From Planctomycetota bacterium (GTDB taxonomy: Bacteria > Planctomycetota > Planctomycetia > Pirellulales > Pirellulaceae), in contig CAUJHS010000022.1 in the NCBI GenBank assembly GCA_963204915.1, positions 434,001-498,000 of the forward strand: 64,000 bases of DNA, read 5' to 3'. Shown here piece by piece: positions 8,661 to 18,428 of the stretch. A program made the position numbers and the translations under genes. The notes beneath the pieces are model-generated. The model was not told the DNA's origin. It worked only from the letters and a program-made list of their open reading frames with translations, and searched no databases. Every line of letters starts with the position of its first letter. Position 1 is the first letter of the stretch.

Positions 8661-11018
8661 ATGCTTTCCTCTCTTGGCTCGCGTCTGGTCTTCGCCTCCC
8701 TGCACTTGCCGACTGTGAACACCGCACCCTTTGACGCCGGAAACTCGATTGCCGCAAGCGCGCGCTTTCCGGCCATCTGCAATCGTTTTCGCGAGGCCTG
8801 GCGAAAAGGGAACGCGGCGCCGCGCCTTGATGACTTCCGCTACGATCCGAGTGTCGCCGATAACTCCGCCCAGCAACGCGAACTCCTGCTCGACCTGGTG
8901 GCAGTTGACCTGGAGGAACGCTGGCGGCGCGGCGGCGGGTACACCGGTTCGGCCGACACCTCGATTGATGAGAAAACCGTCCGCGCCCGAACCGACGGTT
9001 TCCCGATGTGCCCCCTGCTGGAGGATTACATCGCGCGCTATCCGGAAGCGGGGCCGCTCACGCGCTTGCCGGTTCGCCTGGTGGCGGTCGAATACTCGGC
9101 GCGGCACTTATGGGGCGACCACCCAGCGCGTGACGAATACTTCCGACGTTTTCCCCACTTGGCGCGTTCGCTCGATCAAGTGCTGGGGCACATTCCCACG
9201 GCTGCACAGCTCACGTTGCGTCTTTACTACCAGGGAAAACCGGTTCTCACCACGTCGTTAACGAACCCCGTCGAGTTGGGACGCCAACGCAAAGACGAGC
9301 CGCCGCCGTTTCAGCGCGTGGCCGACCCAGAAGGAGACCGCATCATCATCGCCACGCAGCGCGAGAACACCATCTCGCGCCGGCATGTGCGCCTCGCGCC
9401 CGACCGAGACGGCAAGGTGCTCGTCACGAACCTCAGCAGCAATCGGCCCATTGACCTCGATTCCGGCGCGCGGTTGCTTCCCGGCGCTACCTGCGAGTTG
9501 CCGCTGGGGACGTTGCTCGTTATTGGCGATCGGGCCGCCCGCGTGCAACAGCCAGCCATCGAAAATTTGCACCTTAAGAGCTTGGCGCAACCGACGGTTC
9601 CGCCGGGCATGAGCCTGCAACGGTCGGCGCAGCTCGCTTCGCTGGTCTCGATGGGTCCCGGTCAGACGGAAGAAGAATTGGGCCAGTGGCTGCAAGCCGT
9701 CATGGGCGTGGTGCAAGGCGCCGCCGGCTCGGCCGACTTTCTAGGCGAAGCGGCTCAGGCCGTGGTCGAAATCGCCGATCTGGACTCCGGCGCCGTCGTG
9801 CTGTGGGAAGAAGGCCAGTGGCGGATCAAGGCCCGCGCGGGAAAAGCCGCCGCCACGCCCGATACCTGGGCGCCCAGCCAAACCATGTTGCATCGCGTCC
9901 AACTGGAACGCCGCACTTTGCGGCATGCGCCGCGCATCACTATCACCGACGAAGGCCCCAGTAGTTTGGTCGAAGTGAACGCACTCGTCGCCGCGCCCAT
10001 ACTCAACTCGGAAGGTGAAGTCGTCGGCGTGCTGTATGGCGACCGCCGCACCAAGGCGGGCGACCTTGAGATTTCATCGCTCGAAGCGCTCCTGGTCGAG
10101 TTGATCGCCTCGGGCGTGGCCGCGGGGCTGGCCCGCATCGAGCAGGAGCGCGTGGCGCTGGCGGCGCGCGTACAGTTTGAGCAGTTCTTTACCACGGAGC
10201 TGGCCAGACAACTTGAAGAAGACCCGAAAATCCTCGACGGCAAAGAAGCCGAGGTGACGGTGCTGTTCTCCGACATCCGCGGTTTTAGCCGCATTAGCGA
10301 AAAGCTCGGGCCCGAGGGCACCGTGGCGTGGGTGCGCGATGTGATGGGCGCGCTCTCGGACTGCGTGATCGCGCATCAGGGCGTGGTGGTGGACTACATT
10401 GGCGATGAACTCATGGCCATGTGGGGCGCCCCGGTCGAACGTCCCGACCATGCCGCACTTGCCTGCCGTGCGGCGATCGACATGCTGGCCGTGTTGCCGT
10501 CGCTGAATCGCCGCTGGCGCGAAGAACTCGGCGAAGAAATGGGCCTGGGCATCGGCATAAATTCCGGTATTGCCCGCGTCGGCAACACGGGCACGCACCG
10601 CAAGTTCAAGTACACGCCGCTCGGGAGCGCCGTGAACCTGGCCAACCGCGTGCAGGGCGTGACCAAACAAGTGAAGACGCCGCTTTTGATTACCGGCGCC
10701 ACGGCCATGGCGCTGGACGATTCGTTTGCCGTGCGGCGGTTGTGCCGCGTGCGCGTGGTGAACATCTCCGAAGCGGTCGATCTCTACGAGCTTTCCTCGG
10801 AAGTCGGCTCGAATTGGCAATTGCTCAAGGTTCAGTACGAAGAAGCCTTGGCCGCCTTTGACCGAGGCGAGTTTTTCCTGGCCACCCGCATTCTGGGCAA
10901 TTTGCTTGAAAGCCATCCGACCGACGGACCCACGCTCGTGTTGCTCTCGCGCGCGGTCGCCGCCTTAGCGAATGAAGATGAACAGTTTTCTCCCGTGTGG
11001 CAATTGCGCGAGAAGTAA
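8661..11018 (+). CDS. Soluble FHA-GAF-class III adenylate/guanylate cyclase
   Basis: 785 residues from the ATG at 8661; no clear ribosome-binding site is visible and a GTG at 8716 is an alternative start. The N-terminal 150 residues resemble the linker-like region (FREAWRKGNAAPRLDDF) seen in planctomycete Ser/Thr kinases. An FHA domain (about 200-295, core TISRRHVRL) should bind phosphothreonine peptides. A GAF domain (about 335-500) follows. The class III cyclase domain (about 530-715) has both metal aspartates, Asp538 (LFSDIRGF) and Asp582 (YIGDELMAMWG). ATP versus GTP preference is not decided. No transmembrane segment is present, so the protein probably links kinase signalling to cyclic nucleotide production in the cytosol. 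Confidence 0.88.
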   Translation: MLSSLGSRLVFASLHLPTVNTAPFDAGNSIAASARFPAICNRFREAWRKGNAAPRLDDFRYDPSVADNSAQQRELLLDLVAVDLEERWRRGGGYTGSADTSIDEKTVRARTDGFPMCPLLEDYIARYPEAGPLTRLPVRLVAVEYSARHLWGDHPARDEYFRRFPHLARSLDQVLGHIPTAAQLTLRLYYQGKPVLTTSLTNPVELGRQRKDEPPPFQRVADPEGDRIIIATQRENTISRRHVRLAPDRDGKVLVTNLSSNRPIDLDSGARLLPGATCELPLGTLLVIGDRAARVQQPAIENLHLKSLAQPTVPPGMSLQRSAQLASLVSMGPGQTEEELGQWLQAVMGVVQGAAGSADFLGEAAQAVVEIADLDSGAVVLWEEGQWRIKARAGKAAATPDTWAPSQTMLHRVQLERRTLRHAPRITITDEGPSSLVEVNALVAAPILNSEGEVVGVLYGDRRTKAGDLEISSLEALLVELIASGVAAGLARIEQERVALAARVQFEQFFTTELARQLEEDPKILDGKEAEVTVLFSDIRGFSRISEKLGPEGTVAWVRDVMGALSDCVIAHQGVVVDYIGDELMAMWGAPVERPDHAALACRAAIDMLAVLPSLNRRWREELGEEMGLGIGINSGIARVGNTGTHRKFKYTPLGSAVNLANRVQGVTKQVKTPLLITGATAMALDDSFAVRRLCRVRVVNISEAVDLYELSSEVGSNWQLLKVQYEEALAAFDRGEFFLATRILGNLLESHPTDGPTLVLLSRAVAALANEDEQFSPVWQLREK

Positions 11019-11097
11019 CCCGCGCTTTCCGACCCCGCGGGAAAGAAGTTCAACTCGCGTCGGGAAAACGAGATCGAGGTTCCTCCCGCCAGCATGT

Positions 11098-12021
11098 TTA
11101 ACGCACGCCGGGATGAGGAGCCTCGGGTTGCGGCGGGGGCAACAGCTCGACGTTCTCGTTCGGCGGCGCCATCTCGCTGTTCACCGGCGGCAACGGTGAA
11201 ACACACGGGCCGCAAAGACCCGTATTCGGATCAGGACAACCATACTGCGGCCCCTTGCACGGCGCGCGGCTGCGGTTGGGAAAGAAGAACAGGAACAAAT
11301 CATCCCAGAAGGTGCGCGTTGAAACGAAGATTCGGTCGCCGGGGCGCAGCTGGTAATTCGTCGTGGTGTCGCCCAGTTGCACAATCTCCCGATAGCACAC
11401 CGGCAGCACCACGCGGCAACTTCCCGGCGGCGTGGGGCGACTGAGAATAATTTTATGTTCCGCGGCGCGCTCGCTGAGGCCGCCGGCCGCGAGAATGCCG
11501 TCAAGCGCCGTCTCGCGCCCAATGAGCGGAAAGGCGCCCGGCGCGTTCACTTCGCCTTGCACGTAGTACAACACCGCATTCGGTTCAATTAAACGCACAT
11601 TGATGGGGTCAACGCGTTGTTGCTCCACGGCTTCGACCACGGCTTGCACCTGAAGTTCAATATCTTCGAGCGTGCGGCCAACAACCATGATGCGTCCGTA
11701 CCGCCCCAGATCGATAGTGCCATCGACCAACACGGTCTGGTCGCCCGGCAAACGAATGGGCGAATCAAAAGTTGCGGGTTCAAGTAGCAAGACGTCGCCC
11801 GGTTCGACAAAGTAGGCCGGCAGCACGGTTTTGTCGAGTTCGCGCGCAACCGGCGCCGGCTGCGGCGCCTGATGCGCAATGTCGCGCGCCGGGTTCAACA
11901 GAAACTGGCCGCCGGGAAACAACGATCCCGAGGTACTGGAGCACCCGCACGCAACCACCAACCAGCCGAGCACGGCCCACCTTAGCAACCCCCGGCCGTT
12001 TTGCCCCCCACGATGCATCAT
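11098..12021 (-). CDS. Polysaccharide export lipoprotein (Wza/Poly_export plus SLBB)
   Basis: 307 residues starting at the double ATG at 12021, which has an AGGAG seven bases upstream; longer in-frame starts lack this. The signal is lipoprotein-like, with Cys25 or Cys27 (VVACGCSS) as the lipidated residue. A Poly_export domain follows (AYFVEPGDVLLLEP, then DGTIDLGRYGRIMV), then a SLBB-like segment around VQGEVNAPGAFPLIG and a second beta-grasp ending in LRPGDRIFVS. Such proteins form the outer-membrane channel for capsule or exopolysaccharide. No glycosyltransferase or Wzc-type kinase is nearby. The C-terminal 60 residues are rich in Pro and Cys and not conserved in the family. The gene lies 199 nt downstream of the AsmA-like gene. 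Confidence 0.82.
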   Translation of the reverse strand: MMHRGGQNGRGLLRWAVLGWLVVACGCSSTSGSLFPGGQFLLNPARDIAHQAPQPAPVARELDKTVLPAYFVEPGDVLLLEPATFDSPIRLPGDQTVLVDGTIDLGRYGRIMVVGRTLEDIELQVQAVVEAVEQQRVDPINVRLIEPNAVLYYVQGEVNAPGAFPLIGRETALDGILAAGGLSERAAEHKIILSRPTPPGSCRVVLPVCYREIVQLGDTTTNYQLRPGDRIFVSTRTFWDDLFLFFFPNRSRAPCKGPQYGCPDPNTGLCGPCVSPLPPVNSEMAPPNENVELLPPPQPEAPHPGVR

Positions 12022-12220
12022 GAACTCGTCTCCTGCGTCAGACACGGCTCTCCGACTGAGCGGTCGTCGTTGACATCGACCTGGCGCGGTGAAAAACTCA
12101 AATGCCGCAGAACCGTTATGATCGGCTTGCAGGGAACCGCTCGCATGGTATCGATCAGGCAAACTTTGCCGATGAACGGGTTCGCGCCGGGAGGGACGGG
12201 CCTGCCGATCAGGAAAATCG

Positions 12221-15200
12221 CTACGACCGGACTTGATCGAAGAAAAAGCGAATCGCTTCATCGCGCAAGATCGGTAATGGCTGAACCCGCGGCACGGGGC
12301 GCGCCACCGTCCCTCCAATCCGCAAGTACACCACCCGGTTCGAGAGAAACTCGGTGGCGCGGGCCAACAGCGCCGCCTCAGGGGCCAGACTCACGGCGAA
12401 CGCCTGCACCAAGCTCTCAGCGCGGCGGCCGATCGCGCGCAAATCCCCCGTGTGGACGATGGCTTCGAGGTTCAAACGTCCCTCGACAGTGACGGTCCCG
12501 TCCAGATACGCCTGCACACCGTCGCTGATCAAACTCAGCCGATGAACGCGCGCCACGCCCCGGCTCAACGTGACGCGCAGGTCTCCTTCGTTAAACTGCG
12601 TGTTGTACGACGCTCCGCCCGTGTAGGGACGTAGCGCCTCAAGCACGGGGAATTTCAATGCCTGAACGCTGCGCAACCGCGCTTCCAACGAACCATTCAG
12701 ATCGCGGGCCGACTGCACATTCCTGCCCGACAGAGCCAGGTCGCCAGTGATCTTGCCGCTGACCCAATTGGTTCCGGCGTCGACATCTTCGAGCAACCGA
12801 GGAAGATCCACGCCGTCGAAACGAATCTTGGCGTCGACATCAAGTCCGTAACCCCACGCCAGCACCAAGTCGCCCGACATCCGGCCCGTGCCGACGGCGG
12901 CGCTAACGCCGCGCAGGGTCAGTCGTCCTCGTCCCTGTGCGGGAGAAAGTTCAAGCGTGACGGGGCTGCGCATCGTTCCCAATCCAAAACCGGCTGCTTC
13001 GGCGCGGGTGATCAGCGCGCGGCCGGCGGCTTGCACAACATCGCCCAGGCGCCCGCGCAGGTTGAGATCGAGCCGGCCTTCCAGCGGCGCATCCTCCAGC
13101 CAAATGCCGAGGAAGCGCGCCGCTTCGGCGCCACGCAGTGTCACTTCAAACGCGCCGGGCTGGTTGGCTCCTAGCCGATACGTGGCGGAGCCTTGCAATC
13201 GCCCCCCGGCGAGCCCCCCCGCCACGTTCTCGAGGCGCACGAGCGTAGGCGTGAATAACACCCCCCCGTCGATGCGGTCGACCACGGTGGTGCGACTGAT
13301 CTCCACCGCGCGAAGCTGGAAAGAACCGCGTCCGGTCGGAGCGAAGTTTTCCGCATCGTGCGTAAACGAAGCGGTCAAATCGATCGCGCCGGTCAAACTT
13401 TGCAAGGCTTCCTGACCACGGAACATGTCGCCCAAGCGCGCCAGTTGCAAGTTGGTCAGCACCAGCGACCCTTCGGACAAAACGGGTGCGTTGCGGTCCA
13501 TGGGCAAGCGCCCCTCCAACTGCAAGCGGCCATCCAGAACCGTGGCGTCAAGGCGATAGTTCAACCGATCTTGCTCCCGTTCGGCCCGAGCGTGGAAAGA
13601 CGCCGCACGCGCGCCGTTGATGCGAATGTCGTCTCCCGTGGCGGCGGCCCGCACCTGCCACTGGCGCACGTCGGCCAGAGCGCCCGGCGGCGCCGCCAGA
13701 AAGATGGCGCCCGAGGAGAGCCCTTCGAGCCGAACGGGGAGGTCATACAGTTCGTCCAGGAGCCGCGCCACATCGACGGTTTGCCAATGCGCGTCGAGCC
13801 GCATCGGTGCATCCTCGGCCAGGGGCCAGGCGCCCGAGCCTTGCACCACACCTTCGTACAAGGCGGCCTCGAGTTGCAGAACCTCGATTTGTCGCGGATC
13901 GGCCCGAAACTCAAACTCGGCCGAGTCGACAACCAACGGATTCACGCGCACGGCGGCGGCGTGTCCCACTCCTCGCCCCACAAAGGTGCGCGGCTGAAGC
14001 TGACCAACGCCTTCGAGTTGTAAACTGACCAGACCTTCCAGCGCGACCGGCGGGCGCATCGCTTGGGGCAGCGTGCCTAGCGTGGCCAATTCGAACTCGG
14101 CGCCGTCGGCCCAAAGGGCGTAGGGATACGGCTTCTGCAAACCCACGCTGCCAGTCAACTCGACGCGCATCTCCTCCTGCATGACCTGCGCCCTGGAAAT
14201 CAGAAGCCGGCCTTGGTCGAGCAGGAATTCCGCACGGGCTTGCGCCGCCGTCCCTCCGAACACCTCGGCATCGTGCAAGGCGAGGCGTCCTGCGCCGCGC
14301 CAGCGTTCAACAGCAGTCGGCGCGTCGGCCGGAACCAGCAGGTCCACCACGCCTTCGGCTTCGCCGCGAAGGGGGAACTCCAGCACGTCCCAAGCGTCCA
14401 GCAACGGCTGCAATTGCACGCCTTGCAGGCGCAGGGCGGCATGCGTGTCGCCTCCGACTTCGCGGGAGAATTCCGCATCACCGTAAAGCGAACCGCCATA
14501 AAGCGTTGCGGCGACATCCGAGATCGCGACTCGCCTTTCATTCGCGGAAAACTTACCACGCAGCGAATCAACCGTGACATCATCCCACTGAAGCGACGAG
14601 GCGTTCACCGCGCCTTCGCCATGAAAGGAGAATGGCTGCAACTGCCCTAGCCCCTCAAGTTGCACATTCGCCACGCCATTCAAGACCGCAGGCGGCCGGA
14701 GCGATTCGGGCAGCGCATTTAACTTGGCAAGATCGAAGCGGGTCGCTTCGCTCCAGACGGCGTAATCGTAAGGAGCGGCCAGACCGACTTGCCCCGACGC
14801 GCGCAACCGCATGTCGGCTTGCAGGGCGACCAGTTCCGACAGCACGAACGCGCCGCGGTTGAGTTGGAAGTCGGTTTGCAATATCCCGGCGGTCCAGCGA
14901 AAGATTTGCACATCGGACACCGTCAGCCGCCCCACGCCGCCCCAGCGTGCAATCTCTTGCGGCGCATCGACGGGAATCGTCACATCGACGGCGCCTTCCG
15001 CCTCGCCGCGCAGCGGGAAATCGATCGCGTCGAGATCGTCCAACAGTTCTCCCAACTCGACGCGCTGAAGCTGCAGCGCGAGCTGCGCTTCGCCCTGTTC
15101 GCTCCAGGGAAAACTCGACGTCCCGCGCGCTGTGCCGCCGTAGAGCGCCGCTTGCAAGCCCGTCATTTCAAGTTGTTGTTCATTGAGGTTGACCGTCGCT

Positions 15201-16315
15201 TCCAACGCGTCTACGAGCACTCCCGCGATGCGTGCTTCGGCGGCGCGCAGCACGCCGCCCACACGCCACGGGTGTTTGTCGGGACGCGGTTCGGGGAACA
15301 AGTCGGGCGCCGCGGCGGAATCCCACGCGCCTCGCGCCGTCACATCGCCCGAGAGCGCCGCCAGGCTGGATTCGCCCACACGGAGGTGCGTGGCCACCGC
15401 CTCGCTTTCCAGCCGCCACAGGAAGGGTTCGAGTTGGCCGCGCACACGGCCCGAAAGCCGTAGCGTCCCCTGCAGCGTTGCCGGAGGACGCAAGGCGGCG
15501 GGCAAATCATTGACCCAGCCAATTTGTGGGTCGTTGAGCAATACCTCTAGGTTGTAGCGATAGGGGGCGGTCAGCGCCATGCGGCCAACGCCGCCGAACT
15601 TGGCCGAACGCATCACGCCGTCCAAACGCGACAGCGACAGCTCGCCGTTCTCCGCCTGAAGTTGCGCTAGCGCATGCAAGGGCGGAAGCCCCTGCGACGT
15701 GACATTTTCCAAGTTCACATTGCCAGTTAGGCGCCATGCGGCAGGATCGGTCAATTGACCGGGATCGACGCTTCCGCGTATCTCGCCCGAGAGGCGGCCT
15801 TGGGCCAGGTTCTCCAAACCGGGAAACGCCGCCAACAGACGCTCTACTGGAAGGCGCGTCACGGTGAGCTGTGTGGTTAAATCACCGGCGGGTGAAAGAG
15901 GCAGGTCGGCGCTACCGGCGATTTGTCCCGGCGGTTGGTCGCCCTGCGGGACATGAAACGACAACTCGCGCAAGCGCGCCACACCGTCTTGATAAAGCAG
16001 AGCGGCCCGCACGTTGTCCAACTCGACTCCTTCAATCACCAGTCGTGGCGAAGCGATGACCGCCTCGACTCGATACCGGCGCGGCGCCAGGAATCCTCCG
16101 CGCGGATAGCCGACGGAGCCCTCGACCGTCGCCGTGCCCGACAACGTCACCGGCAATTCAATGCCCAACCGCGCCAGGGTGCGCGCCAGGCGCTCAAGAT
16201 TCACCTGACGTTGTGAGAATTGCGTCGTATTGTATTGCGTAGGAGGTTGCGCTTGCGCCGACGACGCGACCACCCCGGCCATCAGAAGGAACGCGAAGGC
16301 AGCGCGAACAAGCAT
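12221..16315 (-). CDS. Large secreted AsmA/TamB-like repeat protein
   Basis: 1364 residues from the ATG at 16315; a GTG at 16327 is an alternative start. The N-terminus MLVRAAFAFLLMAGVVASS is a signal peptide. The rest is an almost unbroken series of short beta strands with little else, as in AsmA, TamB and DUF748 proteins. The C-terminal part (about 1000-1340; GDLVLAWGYGLDVDAKIRF, EGRLNLEAIVHTGDL) looks like the AsmA C-terminal domain. The middle contains repeats of exactly 214 residues. Members of this group bridge inner and outer membranes and move lipids or assemble outer-membrane proteins. The cleavable rather than anchored N-terminus is unusual. It follows mutL by 99 nt on the same strand. 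Confidence 0.7.
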   Translation of the reverse strand: MLVRAAFAFLLMAGVVASSAQAQPPTQYNTTQFSQRQVNLERLARTLARLGIELPVTLSGTATVEGSVGYPRGGFLAPRRYRVEAVIASPRLVIEGVELDNVRAALLYQDGVARLRELSFHVPQGDQPPGQIAGSADLPLSPAGDLTTQLTVTRLPVERLLAAFPGLENLAQGRLSGEIRGSVDPGQLTDPAAWRLTGNVNLENVTSQGLPPLHALAQLQAENGELSLSRLDGVMRSAKFGGVGRMALTAPYRYNLEVLLNDPQIGWVNDLPAALRPPATLQGTLRLSGRVRGQLEPFLWRLESEAVATHLRVGESSLAALSGDVTARGAWDSAAAPDLFPEPRPDKHPWRVGGVLRAAEARIAGVLVDALEATVNLNEQQLEMTGLQAALYGGTARGTSSFPWSEQGEAQLALQLQRVELGELLDDLDAIDFPLRGEAEGAVDVTIPVDAPQEIARWGGVGRLTVSDVQIFRWTAGILQTDFQLNRGAFVLSELVALQADMRLRASGQVGLAAPYDYAVWSEATRFDLAKLNALPESLRPPAVLNGVANVQLEGLGQLQPFSFHGEGAVNASSLQWDDVTVDSLRGKFSANERRVAISDVAATLYGGSLYGDAEFSREVGGDTHAALRLQGVQLQPLLDAWDVLEFPLRGEAEGVVDLLVPADAPTAVERWRGAGRLALHDAEVFGGTAAQARAEFLLDQGRLLISRAQVMQEEMRVELTGSVGLQKPYPYALWADGAEFELATLGTLPQAMRPPVALEGLVSLQLEGVGQLQPRTFVGRGVGHAAAVRVNPLVVDSAEFEFRADPRQIEVLQLEAALYEGVVQGSGAWPLAEDAPMRLDAHWQTVDVARLLDELYDLPVRLEGLSSGAIFLAAPPGALADVRQWQVRAAATGDDIRINGARAASFHARAEREQDRLNYRLDATVLDGRLQLEGRLPMDRNAPVLSEGSLVLTNLQLARLGDMFRGQEALQSLTGAIDLTASFTHDAENFAPTGRGSFQLRAVEISRTTVVDRIDGGVLFTPTLVRLENVAGGLAGGRLQGSATYRLGANQPGAFEVTLRGAEAARFLGIWLEDAPLEGRLDLNLRGRLGDVVQAAGRALITRAEAAGFGLGTMRSPVTLELSPAQGRGRLTLRGVSAAVGTGRMSGDLVLAWGYGLDVDAKIRFDGVDLPRLLEDVDAGTNWVSGKITGDLALSGRNVQSARDLNGSLEARLRSVQALKFPVLEALRPYTGGASYNTQFNEGDLRVTLSRGVARVHRLSLISDGVQAYLDGTVTVEGRLNLEAIVHTGDLRAIGRRAESLVQAFAVSLAPEAALLARATEFLSNRVVYLRIGGTVARPVPRVQPLPILRDEAIRFFFDQVRS
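13709..15634 (-). repeat. 642-bp in-frame repeats inside the AsmA-like gene
   Basis: The motif GEAEG ends at residue 441 and again at 655, and the corresponding GLSSG ends at 869, giving two spacings of exactly 214 residues (642 bp). The motif RPP also recurs 642 bp apart (14690 and 14048). Shared blocks include FPLRGEAEG, PYxYAxW and QLEGxGQLQP. A more diverged copy lies upstream, where the RPP offset is 264 residues, implying an insertion of about 50 residues. Confidence 0.85.
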
Positions 16316-16414
16316 GAGCAACGCCACGAGAGAAGGAAAGTTCCGTGAATCGACGCCCCGCAGGGTTGGCGCGCGGCGTCTCCCGCTCTTTCCAGTCTAC
16401 TTTGCAATTCGGCG

Positions 16415-18373
16415 TCAGGTGCGTTTGAACCGGCGGTCCAACTCTTCGCGCGTGAACACCAGCGACGTGGGCCGGCCATGCGGGCAGTGGTGCGTATCTT
16501 GAAACAAGTGCCGCTGCTCAATCAGCGCGTCGACTTCCTCGGGCGAAAGCCGGTCGCCGGCCTTAATGGCGGCCTTGCACGACATCATGTGCAAGAGTTC
16601 GTCCAGCAGGTCGCGCCGGTCGGGCTGCCGGGCGCCTTGCATCAAATGCTCCACGGCTTGGCGAAGCACTTCGCCAGGGTGGATATTCGCCAACATGGCT
16701 GGGTAACTGGAAACGAGCACGGTATCGCCGCCGAATGGCTCCACCTCGATGCCTAGTTGGCCCAGCAACTCGCGCGACTCTAGCGCCGCCGACGCTTCTT
16801 CCGGAGTGAGATGCACCGGCTCGGGCACCAAGAGCCGTTGCGTGGTAAGCGAGTGCGACAACACCTTCTTACGCAACTGCTCGTACAGAATGCGCTCATG
16901 CAAGGCGTGCTGGTCGATCACCACCATGCCTTCTTCCGTCTCCGTGACCAGGTAGCGGTTATGCACTTGCATGGCGGTCGCGCGGCGCGCCCCCACAGCT
17001 GCCGCAGCGCCATTCACAGCCGCGAAATCCTCCGGAAGATCCGAACGCTCGTACGGCGCGCCGCCGGGCGCCGCAGGAGCGGGCATGCGCGGAGCGGCGT
17101 TCGGTCCCACGGGCTCCCAGGTGCGGTTCAAGCGCGTCGCGTGCAGCGCGCCCGAGGGCGGTTCATAACCGAGCGTCAAAGCGCCTTGCCGCGCGCCGTC
17201 GCCCGTTGGTGTCAACTCGCTCGACCCGGCGAAGGCGGCGTCTTCGTCCGACGCGACGCCGAGTTGCCCCTTGGCCCAGTCGACCAGTTCGCGCCGGTGG
17301 CGTTCCGCAGCATCTTGATCGTGTGCGGAAGACGGTCCTTCCTGCGGCGAGGATGGATTCGCCAGGTGGACGCGCGCCGTCAGATCGGTCGACAGAAACC
17401 TTTTCCGAATCGCGCCCAGAAGTTGGCTATACACGCGCCCGCCGTCTTGAAAGCGAACCTCCAACTTAGACGGATGCACGTTCACATCGACCATGTCGGG
17501 CGGCATTTCCAGGCGCAGGAACGCAATGGGGAAGCGCCCCGTCAGCAGCAGCCCGCGGTAAGCTTCGCTGAGGGCGTGCTGAAGCGCGCGATCGCGAATG
17601 TGCCGGCCATTGAGCAGCAAGTATTGCATGCGGTTGTTCGAGCGACTTTGATTCGGGTCGGCCACAAAGCCCGAGAGCCGCACCTGCCCGTCGCCGCTTT
17701 CGATCGGAATCAAACTTTCGGCCAGTTCGCCCGGAAAGAGCGCGGCGATACGTTCTTGCCAGTTCGCCACGGCGGGCAAGTCGTGCAGCACGCGGTCGTT
17801 GTGGCGCAGCGTGAAGTGAATGCGAGGATACGCCATGGCGATCCGCGTAAACGCTTCGGCGCAATGGCTGACTTCGGTGGGCGTGGTGCGCAGGAACTTG
17901 CGGCGTACGGGCGTGTTGTAGAACAAGTTGCGAACTTCGATGGTCGTGCCGACGGGGCAACCGCACGGCGCCACAGCCGACGCCCGCCCGCCGATCACCT
18001 CCAATTCGGCGCCGGCCTGCGCATCGCTCGTGCGGCTGCGCAGGCGGGTCTGGCTGACTTCAGCAATTGAGGCGAGCGCTTCGCCGCGAAACCCGAGCGT
18101 GCCGACGCGGAAAAGATCCTCCGCATCCCGAATCTTGCTCGTCGCGTGGCTCGCTACCGCCAGCGGCAACTGTTCCGGCTCGATGCCGCAGCCGTTATCG
18201 ACCACGCGCACCAGATCAACGCCGCCTTTTTCCAACGCCACATCAATCCGCGTGGCGCCGGCGTCCACCGCGTTCTCCACCAGTTCTTTGACGACGCTGG
18301 CCGGACGCTCAATCACTTCGCCTGCGGCGATCTTATTGATCACGCTGGCGGACAAAACACGAATTTCAGGCAT
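16415..18373 (-). CDS. mutL: DNA mismatch repair endonuclease MutL
   Basis: 652 residues from the ATG at 18373 (MPEIRVLSASVINKIAAGEV), the usual MutL N-terminus; nine upstream in-frame codons are not conserved. The GHKL ATPase motifs are present: ELVENAVDAG, VDNGCGI, the GFRGEALASI loop and the ribosomal-S5-like transducer domain. The linker (about 330-465) is Ala/Pro-rich and variable. The C-terminal dimerisation domain holds the endonuclease motif starting at Asp487 (DQHALHERILYE, matching DQHAx2Ex4E) and the CPHGRP motif. It is therefore the nicking type, as in bacteria without MutH. It lies 55 nt downstream of the sigma-54 regulator and probably shares its transcript. Confidence 0.96.
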   Translation of the reverse strand: MPEIRVLSASVINKIAAGEVIERPASVVKELVENAVDAGATRIDVALEKGGVDLVRVVDNGCGIEPEQLPLAVASHATSKIRDAEDLFRVGTLGFRGEALASIAEVSQTRLRSRTSDAQAGAELEVIGGRASAVAPCGCPVGTTIEVRNLFYNTPVRRKFLRTTPTEVSHCAEAFTRIAMAYPRIHFTLRHNDRVLHDLPAVANWQERIAALFPGELAESLIPIESGDGQVRLSGFVADPNQSRSNNRMQYLLLNGRHIRDRALQHALSEAYRGLLLTGRFPIAFLRLEMPPDMVDVNVHPSKLEVRFQDGGRVYSQLLGAIRKRFLSTDLTARVHLANPSSPQEGPSSAHDQDAAERHRRELVDWAKGQLGVASDEDAAFAGSSELTPTGDGARQGALTLGYEPPSGALHATRLNRTWEPVGPNAAPRMPAPAAPGGAPYERSDLPEDFAAVNGAAAAVGARRATAMQVHNRYLVTETEEGMVVIDQHALHERILYEQLRKKVLSHSLTTQRLLVPEPVHLTPEEASAALESRELLGQLGIEVEPFGGDTVLVSSYPAMLANIHPGEVLRQAVEHLMQGARQPDRRDLLDELLHMMSCKAAIKAGDRLSPEEVDALIEQRHLFQDTHHCPHGRPTSLVFTREELDRRFKRT

Positions 18374-18428
18374 GCAACGACACAAAGAATGTTCAACCAA
18401 CTAGTGCGCGACGTGCAAAATTGATTGT

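Noticed and set aside
16811..18070. Long plus-strand open frame opposite mutL
   Set aside because: It lies wholly within the antisense of a conserved gene and its product has no domain; GC-rich codons commonly leave such frames open.
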